Positions 28,455 to 36,834 of a stretch of DNA of 64,000 nucleotides are shown here, piece by piece. The translations under genes were made by a program, and so were the position numbers. Source of the DNA: Collinsella aerofaciens (GTDB taxonomy: Bacteria; Actinomycetota; Coriobacteriia; Coriobacteriales; Coriobacteriaceae); NCBI RefSeq assembly GCF_005844325.1, contig NZ_SPFY01000001.1, positions 1 through 64,000 on the forward strand, read 5' to 3'. The notes below the pieces were generated by a model. It did not search any database and was not told the DNA's origin. It was given only the letters and a program-made list of their open reading frames with translations. Position 1 is the first letter of the stretch, and each line of letters starts with the position of its first letter.

Positions 28455-29246
28455 ATGCCCACACCTTCCACTGCACGCATGCACGACTTCGAGGTCGTCT
28501 CGAACCGGGAGATTGCCGACGGCATCTTCTCGCTCGTCATCTCGGCCCCCAAGCTTGCAAGTGCGCTCAAGCCCGGTCAGTTTGTGAACATCGCCGTACC
28601 CGGCGATGCGTCCTCGCTGCTTCGCGTGCCCCTGAGCTACTACCGCGCCGACGCCGAGGCCGGCACCGTCGAGCTGTGGTACGCCGTCGTGGGCGACGAT
28701 ACCCGTCGTTTGTCCCAGATGGGCCCTGGCTCCAAGTCCAACCTGTTGGGCCCTGGCGGCCGCGGCTGGCTTGTTCCCGAGGGCACCAGGAAGGCGCTGC
28801 TCGTGGCGGGCGGCATCGGTGTTCCGCCCGTGCTGTGCCTCGCCGGCATTCTTGTCGAGCAGGGCGTGGATGTCGACGTTTGCCTGGGCTTTGGCACCGC
28901 TTCCAAGGCCGTGGGTGTCGATGAGTTCCGTGCGTTGGGCGCCACGGTTAACGTGTGCACCGACGATGGCACGCTGGGCACGCACGGTTTTTGCACCGAC
29001 CCGGCAGCCGAGCTGCTCGGCGAGGGCGGCTACGACTATGTGGCCAGCTGCGGCCCCGCTGTCATGATGAAGAAAGTCGCCGCTGCCGCTGCCGAGGCCG
29101 GTGCGTACTGCGAGGTGTCGCTTGAGCGCATGATGAGCTGTGGCTTTGGCGCCTGCAACACCTGCAATGTCGAAACGGTCGACGGTATGAAGGGTGCTTG
29201 CATGTGCGGCCCCGTGTTCGATGCTTCCAAGGTGGTGGTCTTCTAG
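28455..29246 (+). CDS. pyrK: Dihydroorotate dehydrogenase electron transfer subunit
   Basis: FAD/2Fe-2S subunit that passes electrons from PyrD to NAD+ in class 1B dihydroorotate dehydrogenase. The ferredoxin-reductase fold shows the flavin-binding RVPLSYY (usual RPxSxx) and the NAD-binding GGIGVPPVLCLA. The C-terminal 2Fe-2S ligands lie in MSCGFGACNTC and CMCGPVF. The start is ATG 28455 after GGAG; ATG 28479 is an alternative matching the family start (MHDFEV). It overlaps pyrD by one base. NAD-linked oxidation suits an anaerobe. Confidence 0.95.
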   Translation: MPTPSTARMHDFEVVSNREIADGIFSLVISAPKLASALKPGQFVNIAVPGDASSLLRVPLSYYRADAEAGTVELWYAVVGDDTRRLSQMGPGSKSNLLGPGGRGWLVPEGTRKALLVAGGIGVPPVLCLAGILVEQGVDVDVCLGFGTASKAVGVDEFRALGATVNVCTDDGTLGTHGFCTDPAAELLGEGGYDYVASCGPAVMMKKVAAAAAEAGAYCEVSLERMMSCGFGACNTCNVETVDGMKGACMCGPVFDASKVVVF

Positions 29247-30169
29247 TGGGTACCGTGAACATGGCCGTCGATTTCGGCGGCGTCAAGATGCAGAACCCCA
29301 TCAACACCGCAGCCGGTACCTTTGGCTACGGTTGGCAGTTCCAGAACTTCTTTGATGTTTCCCAGCTGGGCGCCATCACCACCAAGGGTTGCGCTGCCGA
29401 GCCCTGGCCCGGCAACCCCGCGCCCCGCATGGCCGAGATTCCCGGCGGTATGATCAACTCCGTGGGCCTTCAGAACCCCGGCGTGGCCGCCTTTGCCCGC
29501 GAGTCCGGTCCGTGGCTCGAGCAGCTCTCCAAGGACGGCTGCCAGGTCATCTGTCAGGTTGCCGGCCACTCCGTTGACGAGTTTGTCCGCGCACTCGAGA
29601 TGTATGTCGAACTGTGCCCCTGGGCTGCCGGCTACGAGATCAACGTGAGCTGCCCTAATATCGCCGCCGGCGGTGCCGCCATGGGCTCCACGCCCGAGGG
29701 CGCCTCTTCCGTTATGGCTGCCTGCCGCAAGGTGACCGATAAGCCGCTGTTCGTAAAGATGGCTCCGGTTAACGTTGCCGAGATTGCCAAGGCCCTCGAG
29801 GCTGCCGGTGCCGACGGCCTTTCGGTCATCAACTCCATCCAGGGCATGGCCATCGACGTCCATACCCGCAAGTCCCGCGTGGCCAAGCCCAAGGGCGGCC
29901 TTTCGGGCCCGCTGTGCCACCACATCGCCGTGCGCATGGTCTGGGAGGTTGCCCAGGCCGTCGATATCCCCATCAACGGTGTCGGCGGCGTCATGACGGG
30001 CGAGGATGCGGCCGAGTTTATTCTGGCCGGCGCCACCTGCGTGTCGGTCGGCATGGCCAACTTCGTCGATCCGTGCGCTTCGCTCAAGATCGCGCACGAG
30101 CTCGAGGCCTGGGCCGAGTCTCAGGGCGTGAAGGACATCAACGAACTGGTAGGTGCGTTCGAATGCTAG
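29246..30169 (+). CDS. pyrD: Dihydroorotate dehydrogenase class 1B, catalytic subunit
   Basis: FMN enzyme oxidising dihydroorotate to orotate, working with PyrK. Family features: PINTAAGTFGYG at the N-terminus, NSVGLQNPGV, and NVSCPN with the catalytic Cys that defines class 1. The FMN-binding GVGGVMTGEDAAEFI follows near the C-terminus. The start is ambiguous: GTG 29246 (overlapping the pyrK stop), GTG 29255 or ATG 29261; I use the coupled GTG. Length is about 307 residues. It overlaps pyrF by 7 bp. Confidence 0.95.
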   Translation: MGTVNMAVDFGGVKMQNPINTAAGTFGYGWQFQNFFDVSQLGAITTKGCAAEPWPGNPAPRMAEIPGGMINSVGLQNPGVAAFARESGPWLEQLSKDGCQVICQVAGHSVDEFVRALEMYVELCPWAAGYEINVSCPNIAAGGAAMGSTPEGASSVMAACRKVTDKPLFVKMAPVNVAEIAKALEAAGADGLSVINSIQGMAIDVHTRKSRVAKPKGGLSGPLCHHIAVRMVWEVAQAVDIPINGVGGVMTGEDAAEFILAGATCVSVGMANFVDPCASLKIAHELEAWAESQGVKDINELVGAFEC

Positions 30170-30879
30170 AGACCGATGCCCGCGACCGTGTTATCGTCGC
30201 TCTCGACTGCGACCGTGAGCGTGCGCTCGAGCTTGCCCACGAGCTTTCGGGCCATGCCGCCTGGCTCAAGGTTGGCATGACGCTCTATTACGCCGAGGGT
30301 CCTGAGATCGTCAAGACGTTCAAGGATTTGGGCTTTAAGGTTTTCCTCGACCTTAAGTTCCATGATATTCCGCATCAGGTTCGCGGCGCCGCCCGTTCGG
30401 CCTCGCTTGCTGGTGCCGACCTGCTCTCGGTTCACGGCTTGGGTTCGGGCGCCATGCTCGCTGCCTGCCGCGAGGGTGCCGAGGAGGCGCGCGAGGACCG
30501 CGCCAAGCTCGTCGCCATCACCGTTCTCACGAGCATGAATCAGGATGCCTTGAGCGAGATCGGCGTCGAGTCGCCCGTGTCCGAGGAGGCCGCCCGCCTG
30601 GCAAAGCTCGCTCAGGCCAACGGCATCGATGGCATCGTGTGCTCGCCGATGGAGGCTCACGACATGCGTGAGCTGCTGGGTTCTGATGCCCTGATCGTGA
30701 CTCCGGGCGTGCGTCCGGTGGGTGCCGCCCTTGGTGACCAGTCCCGCGTGGCGACGCCTTCCCAGGCTATCGAGCGCGGCGCAAGTCATATTGTGGTGGG
30801 CCGTCCCATCACCGGCGCCGACGATCCGGTTGCCGCCTTTGACGCCATCGTCGCCGAGCTGGTCGAAAACGTCGCGTAA
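30163..30879 (+). CDS. pyrF: Orotidine 5'-phosphate decarboxylase
   Basis: Decarboxylates OMP to UMP, the last step of the pathway. The catalytic tetrad Lys-Asp-Lys-Asp region is visible as FLDLKFHDIPHQV, and the C-terminal phosphate-gripping VTPGVRPVG and IVVGRPITGA are present. The 238-residue length is normal for the short bacterial enzyme. The start is ATG 30163, overlapping the pyrD stop. pyrE and carAB, needed to complete the pathway, are not in this window. The operon ends at a hairpin beginning 46 bp downstream. Confidence 0.96.
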   Translation: MLETDARDRVIVALDCDRERALELAHELSGHAAWLKVGMTLYYAEGPEIVKTFKDLGFKVFLDLKFHDIPHQVRGAARSASLAGADLLSVHGLGSGAMLAACREGAEEAREDRAKLVAITVLTSMNQDALSEIGVESPVSEEAARLAKLAQANGIDGIVCSPMEAHDMRELLGSDALIVTPGVRPVGAALGDQSRVATPSQAIERGASHIVVGRPITGADDPVAAFDAIVAELVENVA

Positions 30880-30924
30880 AAGATTCCCCCAAGTCACCAC
30901 TTTTGGGTCTCATTAGCACAAAAT

Positions 30925-30988
30925 AGCCCCTGTGCCTGCGTAAACTTTCCCATCCTTTGTGTGGAATCGCAGGTCAGGGGCTTAACTT
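30925..30988 (+). terminator. Probable terminator of the pyr operon
   Basis: AGCCCCTG..CCTGCG (30925-30940) pairs with CGCAGG-CAGGGGCT (30968-30982), with a small bulge and a ~27-nt loop, followed by TAACTTT. The stem is long, but the loop and weak T-run make it less certain. Confidence 0.6.
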
Positions 30989-31001
30989 TGGGCGCAGTAT
31001 A

Positions 31002-31030
31002 TTGCACTTTTTGCGGGTATCGTCTAACCT
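31002..31030 (+). promoter_or_regulatory. mihF-gmk-rpoZ-thiI promoter
   Basis: TTGCAC (31002-31007), a 17-bp spacer and TAACCT (31025-31030). The ~80-nt leader contains GGCATTTT/AAAATGCC (31046-31053 with 31070-31077), a bulged hairpin that could affect expression. Confidence 0.65.
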
Positions 31031-31118
31031 ATGGAGCCGCGATTGGGCATTTTGTACGTTCTACGTGCTAAAATGCCAATTATTGAATCAGATATAACCC
31101 AACTACTTGGAGGTACGA

Positions 31119-31427
31119 ATGGCACTCCCTCAGCTTACCGATGAGCAGCGCAAGCAGGCTCTTGAGAAGGCTGCTGCCGCACGTCACGCCCGCGCTGAGC
31201 TTCGCGAGCAGATCAAGAAGGGCGAGAAGTCCCTCGAGTCCGTGCTCAACTCCGATGACCCCATCGCTTCCCGCATGAAGGTTTCCACCCTCATCGAGTC
31301 TCTTCCTGGTTATGGCAAGGCCAAGGCCGCCAAGATCATGGAGGAGCTCGGTATCTCCGCTACCCGTCGCGTCCAGGGCCTCGGCGTCCGTCAGCGCGAG
31401 CAGCTCCTCGAGCAGCTGACCAAATAA
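31119..31427 (+). CDS. mihF: Integration host factor, actinobacterial type
   Basis: Small basic nucleoid protein of the mycobacterial IHF family, unrelated in sequence to E. coli IHF. It bends and compacts DNA and is required for phage L5 integration in mycobacteria. The 102-residue product has an N-terminal charged helix (RKQALEKAAAARHARAELRE) and a C-terminal helix-two-turn-helix, with LPGYGKAKAAKIMEELGI and RRVQGLGVRQREQLL. The start is ATG 31119 behind GGAGGT. gmk starts at the next base after its stop; mihF-gmk-rpoZ is a conserved actinobacterial set. Confidence 0.94.
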   Translation: MALPQLTDEQRKQALEKAAAARHARAELREQIKKGEKSLESVLNSDDPIASRMKVSTLIESLPGYGKAKAAKIMEELGISATRRVQGLGVRQREQLLEQLTK

Positions 31428-31997
31428 GTGAGCGCTCAGGATTCCAAGCTCTTTGTGATTTCTGGACCGTCAGGCGCAGGCAAGGGTACGCTCGTCACTC
31501 GTGTGCGCGAGCGCCGCTCGAACCTGGGCCTGACGGTTTCGGCTACCACGCGAGCACCACGCAAAGGTGAGGTCGACGGCGTCAACTACTTTTTTCTGAC
31601 GCGCGAGGAGTTCGACCGCCGCGTGGCAAACGGTGAGTTTGTTGAGTGGGCCGAGGTCCACGGTAACTGCTACGGCACGTTGGTGAGCGAGGTCCAGTCC
31701 AAGCTCGCCTCTGGTTCGTCTCTGATTTTGGAGATCGATGTCCAGGGCGCCCTGCAGGTGAAGGAGCGTTTCCCCGAGGCCGTGCTGATCTTTATCAAGC
31801 CGCCTTCGCTTGAGGTGCTCCGCGAGCGTCTAGTCGGTCGCGGTACCGAGACGCCCGAGACGATTGAGCTGCGTATGGCAAACGCCGCCGATGAGCTTGC
31901 CCTTGCCGACCGCTACGACGACGTCGTGGTTAATGACGATCTCGACCGCGCGACCGATGAGCTCGTTCGCGTTCTCGATATGCATGAAAGGATCTGA
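31428..31997 (+). CDS. gmk: Guanylate kinase
   Basis: Phosphorylates GMP to GDP. The P-loop GPSGAGKG lies at residues 13-20. The GMP-binding segments SATTRAPRKGEVDGVNYFF and EWAEVHGNCYGT follow, then LEIDVQGA and IFIKPPS. The 189-residue length is normal. The GTG start directly follows the mihF stop; the Shine-Dalgarno must lie within the mihF end and is weak, suggesting coupled translation. rpoZ follows, the usual gmk-rpoZ pairing. Confidence 0.97.
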   Translation: MSAQDSKLFVISGPSGAGKGTLVTRVRERRSNLGLTVSATTRAPRKGEVDGVNYFFLTREEFDRRVANGEFVEWAEVHGNCYGTLVSEVQSKLASGSSLILEIDVQGALQVKERFPEAVLIFIKPPSLEVLRERLVGRGTETPETIELRMANAADELALADRYDDVVVNDDLDRATDELVRVLDMHERI

Positions 31998-32002
31998 GGT
32001 CC

Positions 32003-32284
32003 GTGTCCGTTGTAAAGCCTTGCATTGACGATCTTCTGGAGAAGACCGATCACAACCGCTTCCTGCTCGCTTCGCTTGCCTCCAAGCGCGCCTGCGACAT
32101 CAATAGCATGCTGCGTGGCCAGCACAACCGCGTGCTTGCCGTCCAGGATGTCGATGACATCACCATCGGGCTTTCCGGTGCCGATACCATCTCGATGGCT
32201 ATGGACGAGATTGTCGACGGCGACATCTCTTACGACGAGGCCCGTTACGAGAAGGCGCTCGGCCACAAGGTTGCTGAAGCCTAA
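32003..32284 (+). CDS. rpoZ: RNA polymerase omega subunit
   Basis: Small subunit that chaperones beta-prime into core RNA polymerase. The 93-residue product has the omega pattern: CIDDLLEKTDHNRFLLASLASKRACDIN at the N-terminus and a C-terminal helix with EIVDGDISYD. Between them an extra segment (NRVLAVQDVDDITIGLSGAD) replaces the short loop of many omegas. The start is GTG 32003, five bases after gmk, with GAAAGG upstream. It is followed without a gap by thiI. Confidence 0.9.
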   Translation: MSVVKPCIDDLLEKTDHNRFLLASLASKRACDINSMLRGQHNRVLAVQDVDDITIGLSGADTISMAMDEIVDGDISYDEARYEKALGHKVAEA

Positions 32285-33529
32285 ATGGCGGCTCGCGTCT
32301 GCCTGGTCCACTATCACGAGGTTGGACTGAAGGGCAAGAACCGCGCACATTTTGAGCATATCCTCATGGATAACATTAAGGCGGCTTTGGCCGCCTTTTC
32401 CGTGAACGCCGTGTCTCGAATTTCCGGTTATATCCTCGTGACCTTTAACGAGCATCAGGCCGATGATGCGGCGCGTGTTATTCGCACCGTTCCCGGCGTT
32501 GCTCGTGTGTCTTTGGCGTATCACACTAACCGCGACCCGCAGGAGTACTGCGCCGCCGCCGTCAAGGCGCTGCGCGAGTTTGGTTCCTTCGATTCGTTTA
32601 AGGTGCACGCTAAGCGCTCCAATACCGACTATGAGCTCACCTCGATTGACATCAATCGTCAGGTGGGCGAGGTGTTGTGTGAGGCCTTCCCCGATAAAAA
32701 GGTTCAAATGCACGACCCCGATGCGATGGTGCACGTACTGGTGGTCCAGGGTAGCGTTTATGTGTACGCGCGCTCCGAGCGCGGCGTGGGCGGTCTGCCG
32801 GTGGGTTCTGCCGGCAAGGTCGTGACGCTGCTGTCGTCAGGTATCGATTCTCCGGTGGCGACCTGGATGCTCGCGCGTCGCGGCGCGGTGTGCGTGCCGG
32901 TACATTTCTCCGGTCGTCCGCAGACGCCCGATACGAGCGAGTATTTGGTGCAGGATATCATCCGTGCGCTTGAGCCGGGTGTCCAGATCGGCCGCCTGTA
33001 CGTGGTGCCGTTTGGCGACTGCCAGCGTGAGATTTCGGTCACCTGTCCCAGTAACCTTCGCGTGATCATGTATCGCCGCATTATGTATTCGGTTGCCGAG
33101 CGCATCGCGCATATCGAGGGCGCTAAGGCCATCGTTACGGGCGAATCGCTTGGGCAGGTTGCCTCCCAAACGCTTGAGAACATCATGGCTGTCAACGAGG
33201 CCGTGAAGATCCCCGTGTTCCGTCCTCTCATCGGTTCGGACAAGCAGGAGATCATCGCGCGCGCCGAGGAGATCGGTACGTTCGATATCTCGACTGAGGC
33301 CGCTCCCGACTGCTGCACGCTGTTTATGCCGCGCCGTCCCGAGACGCACGCTAAACTCGATGCCGTGCATGAGGCCTGGGAGTTGTTCGATCACGAGGAG
33401 ATGATCGAGCGCCTGCTCAAGCAGACCGAGTACATCGACTTCGAGAGCAACACGTATAAGGCCCCTAAGACCTTAAAACGCAAACATTCGGAGCTTGCTC
33501 CGCGTGAGATTTACCAAGATCACGAGTAA
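32285..33529 (+). CDS. thiI: tRNA 4-thiouridine synthase ThiI
   Basis: Activates U8 of tRNA with ATP for sulfur transfer and, in some bacteria, supplies sulfur for thiamine thiazole. The N-terminal ferredoxin-like and THUMP region (about 1-170) is followed by the PP-loop SSGIDSPVA (about 184-192) and CPSNLRVIMYRRIMY. At 414 residues it ends after the adenylation domain; the C-terminal rhodanese domain of E. coli ThiI (482 residues) is absent. A separate sulfur donor such as an NifS-like partner is therefore expected, as in Bacillus. It is the last gene of the mihF operon and ends at a perfect hairpin. Confidence 0.95.
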   Translation: MAARVCLVHYHEVGLKGKNRAHFEHILMDNIKAALAAFSVNAVSRISGYILVTFNEHQADDAARVIRTVPGVARVSLAYHTNRDPQEYCAAAVKALREFGSFDSFKVHAKRSNTDYELTSIDINRQVGEVLCEAFPDKKVQMHDPDAMVHVLVVQGSVYVYARSERGVGGLPVGSAGKVVTLLSSGIDSPVATWMLARRGAVCVPVHFSGRPQTPDTSEYLVQDIIRALEPGVQIGRLYVVPFGDCQREISVTCPSNLRVIMYRRIMYSVAERIAHIEGAKAIVTGESLGQVASQTLENIMAVNEAVKIPVFRPLIGSDKQEIIARAEEIGTFDISTEAAPDCCTLFMPRRPETHAKLDAVHEAWELFDHEEMIERLLKQTEYIDFESNTYKAPKTLKRKHSELAPREIYQDHE

Positions 33530-33539
33530 TTTTGTGCAT

Positions 33540-33572
33540 AGACCGACGATGCGTCTGCATCGTCGGTCTTTT
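33540..33572 (+). terminator. Intrinsic terminator of thiI
   Basis: GACCGACGATGC-GTCT-GCATCGTCGGTC, a perfect 12-bp stem, followed by TTTT. Confidence 0.94.
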
Positions 33573-33647
33573 GCTATCTGGGCATTTTGCGGCTAAGTGT
33601 TCATTTGCTGACGTGTGCCTGAATAAATGGACAGTATTTCGCAAGGT

Positions 33648-33665
33648 TTTGGTCGGCTTTTGGTT
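33648..33665 (+). promoter_or_regulatory. TTTGGTC direct-repeat operator, site B (comEA-comEC)
   Basis: TTTGGTC (33648-33654), GGCT, TTTGGTT (33659-33665), 11-bp period. It ends 77 bp before the comEA ATG, nearly the same distance as site A before yraN. It is the only recognisable element in the 170 bp between the thiI terminator and comEA. TTGACC (33665-33670) with GAGAAT (33687-33692) is a weak promoter candidate overlapping its edge. Confidence 0.78.
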
Positions 33666-33742
33666 TGACCGCGAAAACCGGTTTTGGAGAATGGCTGTTG
33701 CAGGACTCTTTTCCTGACACGATGTTGTTGGGAGGTTTTGCT

Positions 33743-34456
33743 ATGGCGCAGCGCGAACAACACGAACGGGTCAAACGGATGGACCGCTTGGCGGACAAGC
33801 TGCTCGGTCATAAGGCAGTGGTGATGGCGATACTGGTCGTCATTGCGATGGCGAGTGGACTGGCGATGGCGAACCTTGGCGGCGGTGCCGGCAGTGTGTC
33901 GTTTGAGCACACTGATGGTTCGGGTTCGTTAGTGGAGCCGGGATCCGGCGATGCCTCGAGCGGAAAGACATCCGAAGGCTCTTCGCCTAAGGCGTCTGCC
34001 GCGGCAGAGGTTTATGTCGATGTTGATGGCGCCGTTGTGTCGCCCGGTGTATATCGTCTCAAGGACGGCGCGCGGGTGGCTCAGGCGATTGATGCCGCCG
34101 GCGGGCTGGCGCCCGAGGCAGACGTTACGGGGCTCAATCGGGCATCTAAGGTCGTCGATGGACAGAAGATTCACGTTCCAACGGTAGGGGAGCAGCAGGC
34201 GTCCATTGCGGAAGCTGGTGTTGATGGTGGGGCTTCCGCATCATCGGGCGTGAGTGGCGTAACAGGCCTAGTAAATATCAATACGGCAAGCGCGGCAGAG
34301 CTGCAGACGCTCTCGGGCATCGGTCCCTCCATGGCCCAGTCGATTATCGATGAGCGGACAAAGAACGGTGGTTTTGCCTCGGTTGACGATCTGATGCGTG
34401 TGTCGGGAATCGGCGAGAAGAAGCTTGCCAAAATCAAAGATTCCATCTGCGTATGA
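33743..34456 (+). CDS. comEA: Competence protein ComEA (DNA receptor)
   Basis: Membrane-anchored receptor that binds double-stranded DNA outside the cytoplasmic membrane and hands it to ComEC. Residues 25-43 form one membrane segment, a Gly/Ser-rich spacer follows, an SLBB domain lies at about 88-145 (VYVDVDGAVVSPGVY), and the C-terminal helix-hairpin-helix DNA-binding domain spans about 175-237 (VNINTASAAELQTLSGIGPS). The start is ATG 33743 behind GGGAGG; the frame upstream runs through site B. The stop overlaps comEC (ATGA). Confidence 0.96.
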   Translation: MAQREQHERVKRMDRLADKLLGHKAVVMAILVVIAMASGLAMANLGGGAGSVSFEHTDGSGSLVEPGSGDASSGKTSEGSSPKASAAAEVYVDVDGAVVSPGVYRLKDGARVAQAIDAAGGLAPEADVTGLNRASKVVDGQKIHVPTVGEQQASIAEAGVDGGASASSGVSGVTGLVNINTASAAELQTLSGIGPSMAQSIIDERTKNGGFASVDDLMRVSGIGEKKLAKIKDSICV

Positions 34457-36756
34457 GTGCGACCGAGCGCGAGCATGTGATGCCTCCGCGGCCTCTGATG
34501 CCGTGGACGATGGCCCTGTGTGCCGGCATGTGCATGAGCTGCGCCTTGGTGCTCAACGTGGCCGCCGATGCGCTGCTGTGGGAGCGGGCTTCGGCGGTCG
34601 GGCCGCTATGGGCCATTCCCGTTACGGCGGCGGTATTCGTTGTGCTGGCTCAATCTTGTGCGCGGCTTGCCCCTTGGAAGCGGTGGCTGTATGCCGCGTC
34701 CGTCGGTCTCGTGGCGGGAGCGGTCGTCTCGGCGTGGTGGGCTGTGGGCGTGCTAAGCGCCTCGAAGGCGCTCGACGGTCGAGCGGCAAGCAGCCTTGAG
34801 TTTGTCGTGCAGGGTGACCCATCCATAAACGACGACGTGTATTCCTATACCTGCGAGGCACGCACGGACGGTAAGAACTTGGCAATGGTTCGCCTATCGT
34901 GCGACCTCGAGCTCAAGGTCGGGGCGCACGTGCGTGTTATCGGTCGCGTTTCACGTTTTGAGAACGATGCGTATGGACGATCGCGCGTGCTCCGAGGCGA
35001 GGTGCGCAAGGTTAAAGTCGTTCGGATTTTGTCGGTCGATGAAGACTCTCCGGGGCCGCTGCTTCGGCTGCGAAATGGGCTGCTTGCGTCCATCGCGCCT
35101 GCGACCGACCCGGCGCGTGCACTCATAGCCGGTGTCGTCTGCGGTCGTTCGGCCGAGCTGCGCGCCCAGCCGGCGGGCGACTGGTTTTCGGTGACGGGAA
35201 CGGCGCATCTTATCGCCGTCTCGGGCAGCCATTTGGCAATCGTGGGGTTTGTAATCGAGGGTGTATTGCAAAAGACTCGGTGTTCACGCGGTCTTCAACG
35301 GGCGATATTGGCGATAACGCTTGTGGGCTACGCTGCTTTTACGGGCGCGTCTCCCTCTGCCGTGCGCGCGTGCTGCATGGTGTTCGCGACGCTTGTCGTA
35401 AACGGCGCGGGGCGGCGCCGGCACGGCGCATCGGCACTCTTCGTTACCATGTCCATCTTTGTGTTGCTGCGGCCGACGGTTCTGTTCGAGATGGGCTTTC
35501 AGCTTTCATGTGCCAGCGTCTTAGCCATTCTGTGCTTTTGCCCCTATGCGACCTACGCTTTGGGTGAGCTGAGTGTTCCGTCGGGCGTTGCCAGCATGCT
35601 TTCCGTCACGCTGTGCTCGCAACTGGCGACACTTCCCATTACCATTCCTGCCTTCGGTACGTTCTCGCTCATTGCTCCGCTCGCAAATGCGGTCCTCGGT
35701 CCGGTGGTGAGCGCACTGCTCGCCGTATCGATCGTGCTGGTTCCCTTTTCGCTCCTGGCGCCGTTGCGGACTTGGGCGCTCGTTGTGCCCATGATTGCCG
35801 CCCGTTGCGCGCTGTTCTTTGAGCAGCTGTTTGCCGCCGTGCCGGGTGCATCCGTGAGCGTGCCGCCCGATAGCATGTGGATTTACCTAGTGCCGTGTTT
35901 GCTGGCGGTTCTGCTTGTCTGGTGGCCGCGTCCCCGTGCACGTCCTATGGCGGTGGGGCTTGCATGCCTGGTGCTCTTGGCTGCGATTCCGTACGTCTAC
36001 TGGGATCGATTCGCTCCGCCTTCGGTGACGGTGCTCGATGTGGGCCAGGCCGATGCGATTATTATTCGCCAGGGCGGCGCAGTGGCGCTCGTCGACTGCG
36101 GGCTCGACGAGCGCGTGGTGGCGGCGTTGGTTCGCAATAACGTGCACCATATCGATGCCGTCTTTGTGACGCATTGGGATGAGGATCACTGGGGTGGTCT
36201 GCCTGCCGTGCTCGAACAGTTTTCGGTCGGTACGATTGCCGTGGCGGCGGATGCGCTGGAGGATGCTCCTGCCGAGGTATTGAACCGACCTGGCGTGGAG
36301 TATCGGCAGGTGCGCCGTGGGGATACGGTCGATATCGGCTCATTTTGCGCCCGCGTGATGTGGCCATTCGAGTCCGTGGATGGCGAGGGAAATGAGGACT
36401 CGCTTGTCCTGCTGCTCTCATATGTTCAGGAAGGCAAGGGCCTGCGTATGCTCCTCACCGGTGATGCCGAGATCGACCAAGAACGGGAATTCGTGCAGGA
36501 GGTGGGGGATATCGACGTACTTAAACTTGGGCATCACGGCTCTAAGGTTTCAGTCGATGATGAGTTGCTGGACGTCCTGAAGCCCGAGCTTTCCCTCGCG
36601 AGTGCGGGCGAAGGGAATCGATACGGCCATCCGTCCGATGCCTGCATCGATGCCGTTAAGGAAGCGGGCGGCGTGTTCGCGTGCACTATCGAACACGGCG
36701 ACATTACCGTCACGCCGGCTGCGAATGGCTTTGCGATGCGATGCCAGCGACCGTGA
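34453..36756 (+). CDS. comEC: Competence protein ComEC (DNA uptake channel)
   Basis: Polytopic membrane protein forming the channel through which one DNA strand enters the cytoplasm. An N-terminal membrane/OB-like DUF4131 region (about 15-200) is followed by the multi-spanning Competence domain (about 215-510) and a C-terminal metallo-beta-lactamase domain with THWDEDHWGG (His574, Asp576, Asp578, His579) and LKLGHHGSK. That domain is thought to degrade the non-transported strand. All parts are present at 767 residues, so the gene looks intact. The ATG overlaps the comEA stop by four bases. Confidence 0.96.
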   Translation: MSATEREHVMPPRPLMPWTMALCAGMCMSCALVLNVAADALLWERASAVGPLWAIPVTAAVFVVLAQSCARLAPWKRWLYAASVGLVAGAVVSAWWAVGVLSASKALDGRAASSLEFVVQGDPSINDDVYSYTCEARTDGKNLAMVRLSCDLELKVGAHVRVIGRVSRFENDAYGRSRVLRGEVRKVKVVRILSVDEDSPGPLLRLRNGLLASIAPATDPARALIAGVVCGRSAELRAQPAGDWFSVTGTAHLIAVSGSHLAIVGFVIEGVLQKTRCSRGLQRAILAITLVGYAAFTGASPSAVRACCMVFATLVVNGAGRRRHGASALFVTMSIFVLLRPTVLFEMGFQLSCASVLAILCFCPYATYALGELSVPSGVASMLSVTLCSQLATLPITIPAFGTFSLIAPLANAVLGPVVSALLAVSIVLVPFSLLAPLRTWALVVPMIAARCALFFEQLFAAVPGASVSVPPDSMWIYLVPCLLAVLLVWWPRPRARPMAVGLACLVLLAAIPYVYWDRFAPPSVTVLDVGQADAIIIRQGGAVALVDCGLDERVVAALVRNNVHHIDAVFVTHWDEDHWGGLPAVLEQFSVGTIAVAADALEDAPAEVLNRPGVEYRQVRRGDTVDIGSFCARVMWPFESVDGEGNEDSLVLLLSYVQEGKGLRMLLTGDAEIDQEREFVQEVGDIDVLKLGHHGSKVSVDDELLDVLKPELSLASAGEGNRYGHPSDACIDAVKEAGGVFACTIEHGDITVTPAANGFAMRCQRP

Positions 36757-36764
36757 CGACGTCG

Positions 36765-36794
36765 TTGGCGTGTGGTGGGCCCCTGGGCTAGAAT
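36765..36794 (+). promoter_or_regulatory. holA promoter
   Basis: TTGGCG (36765-36770), an 18-bp spacer and TAGAAT (36789-36794), in the 78-bp comEC-holA gap. It would let holA be expressed apart from competence genes. Confidence 0.6.
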
Positions 36795-36834
36795 GGCACG
36801 GAGCGAATACGAAGGCCTGCGGGAGGGGAGCGCA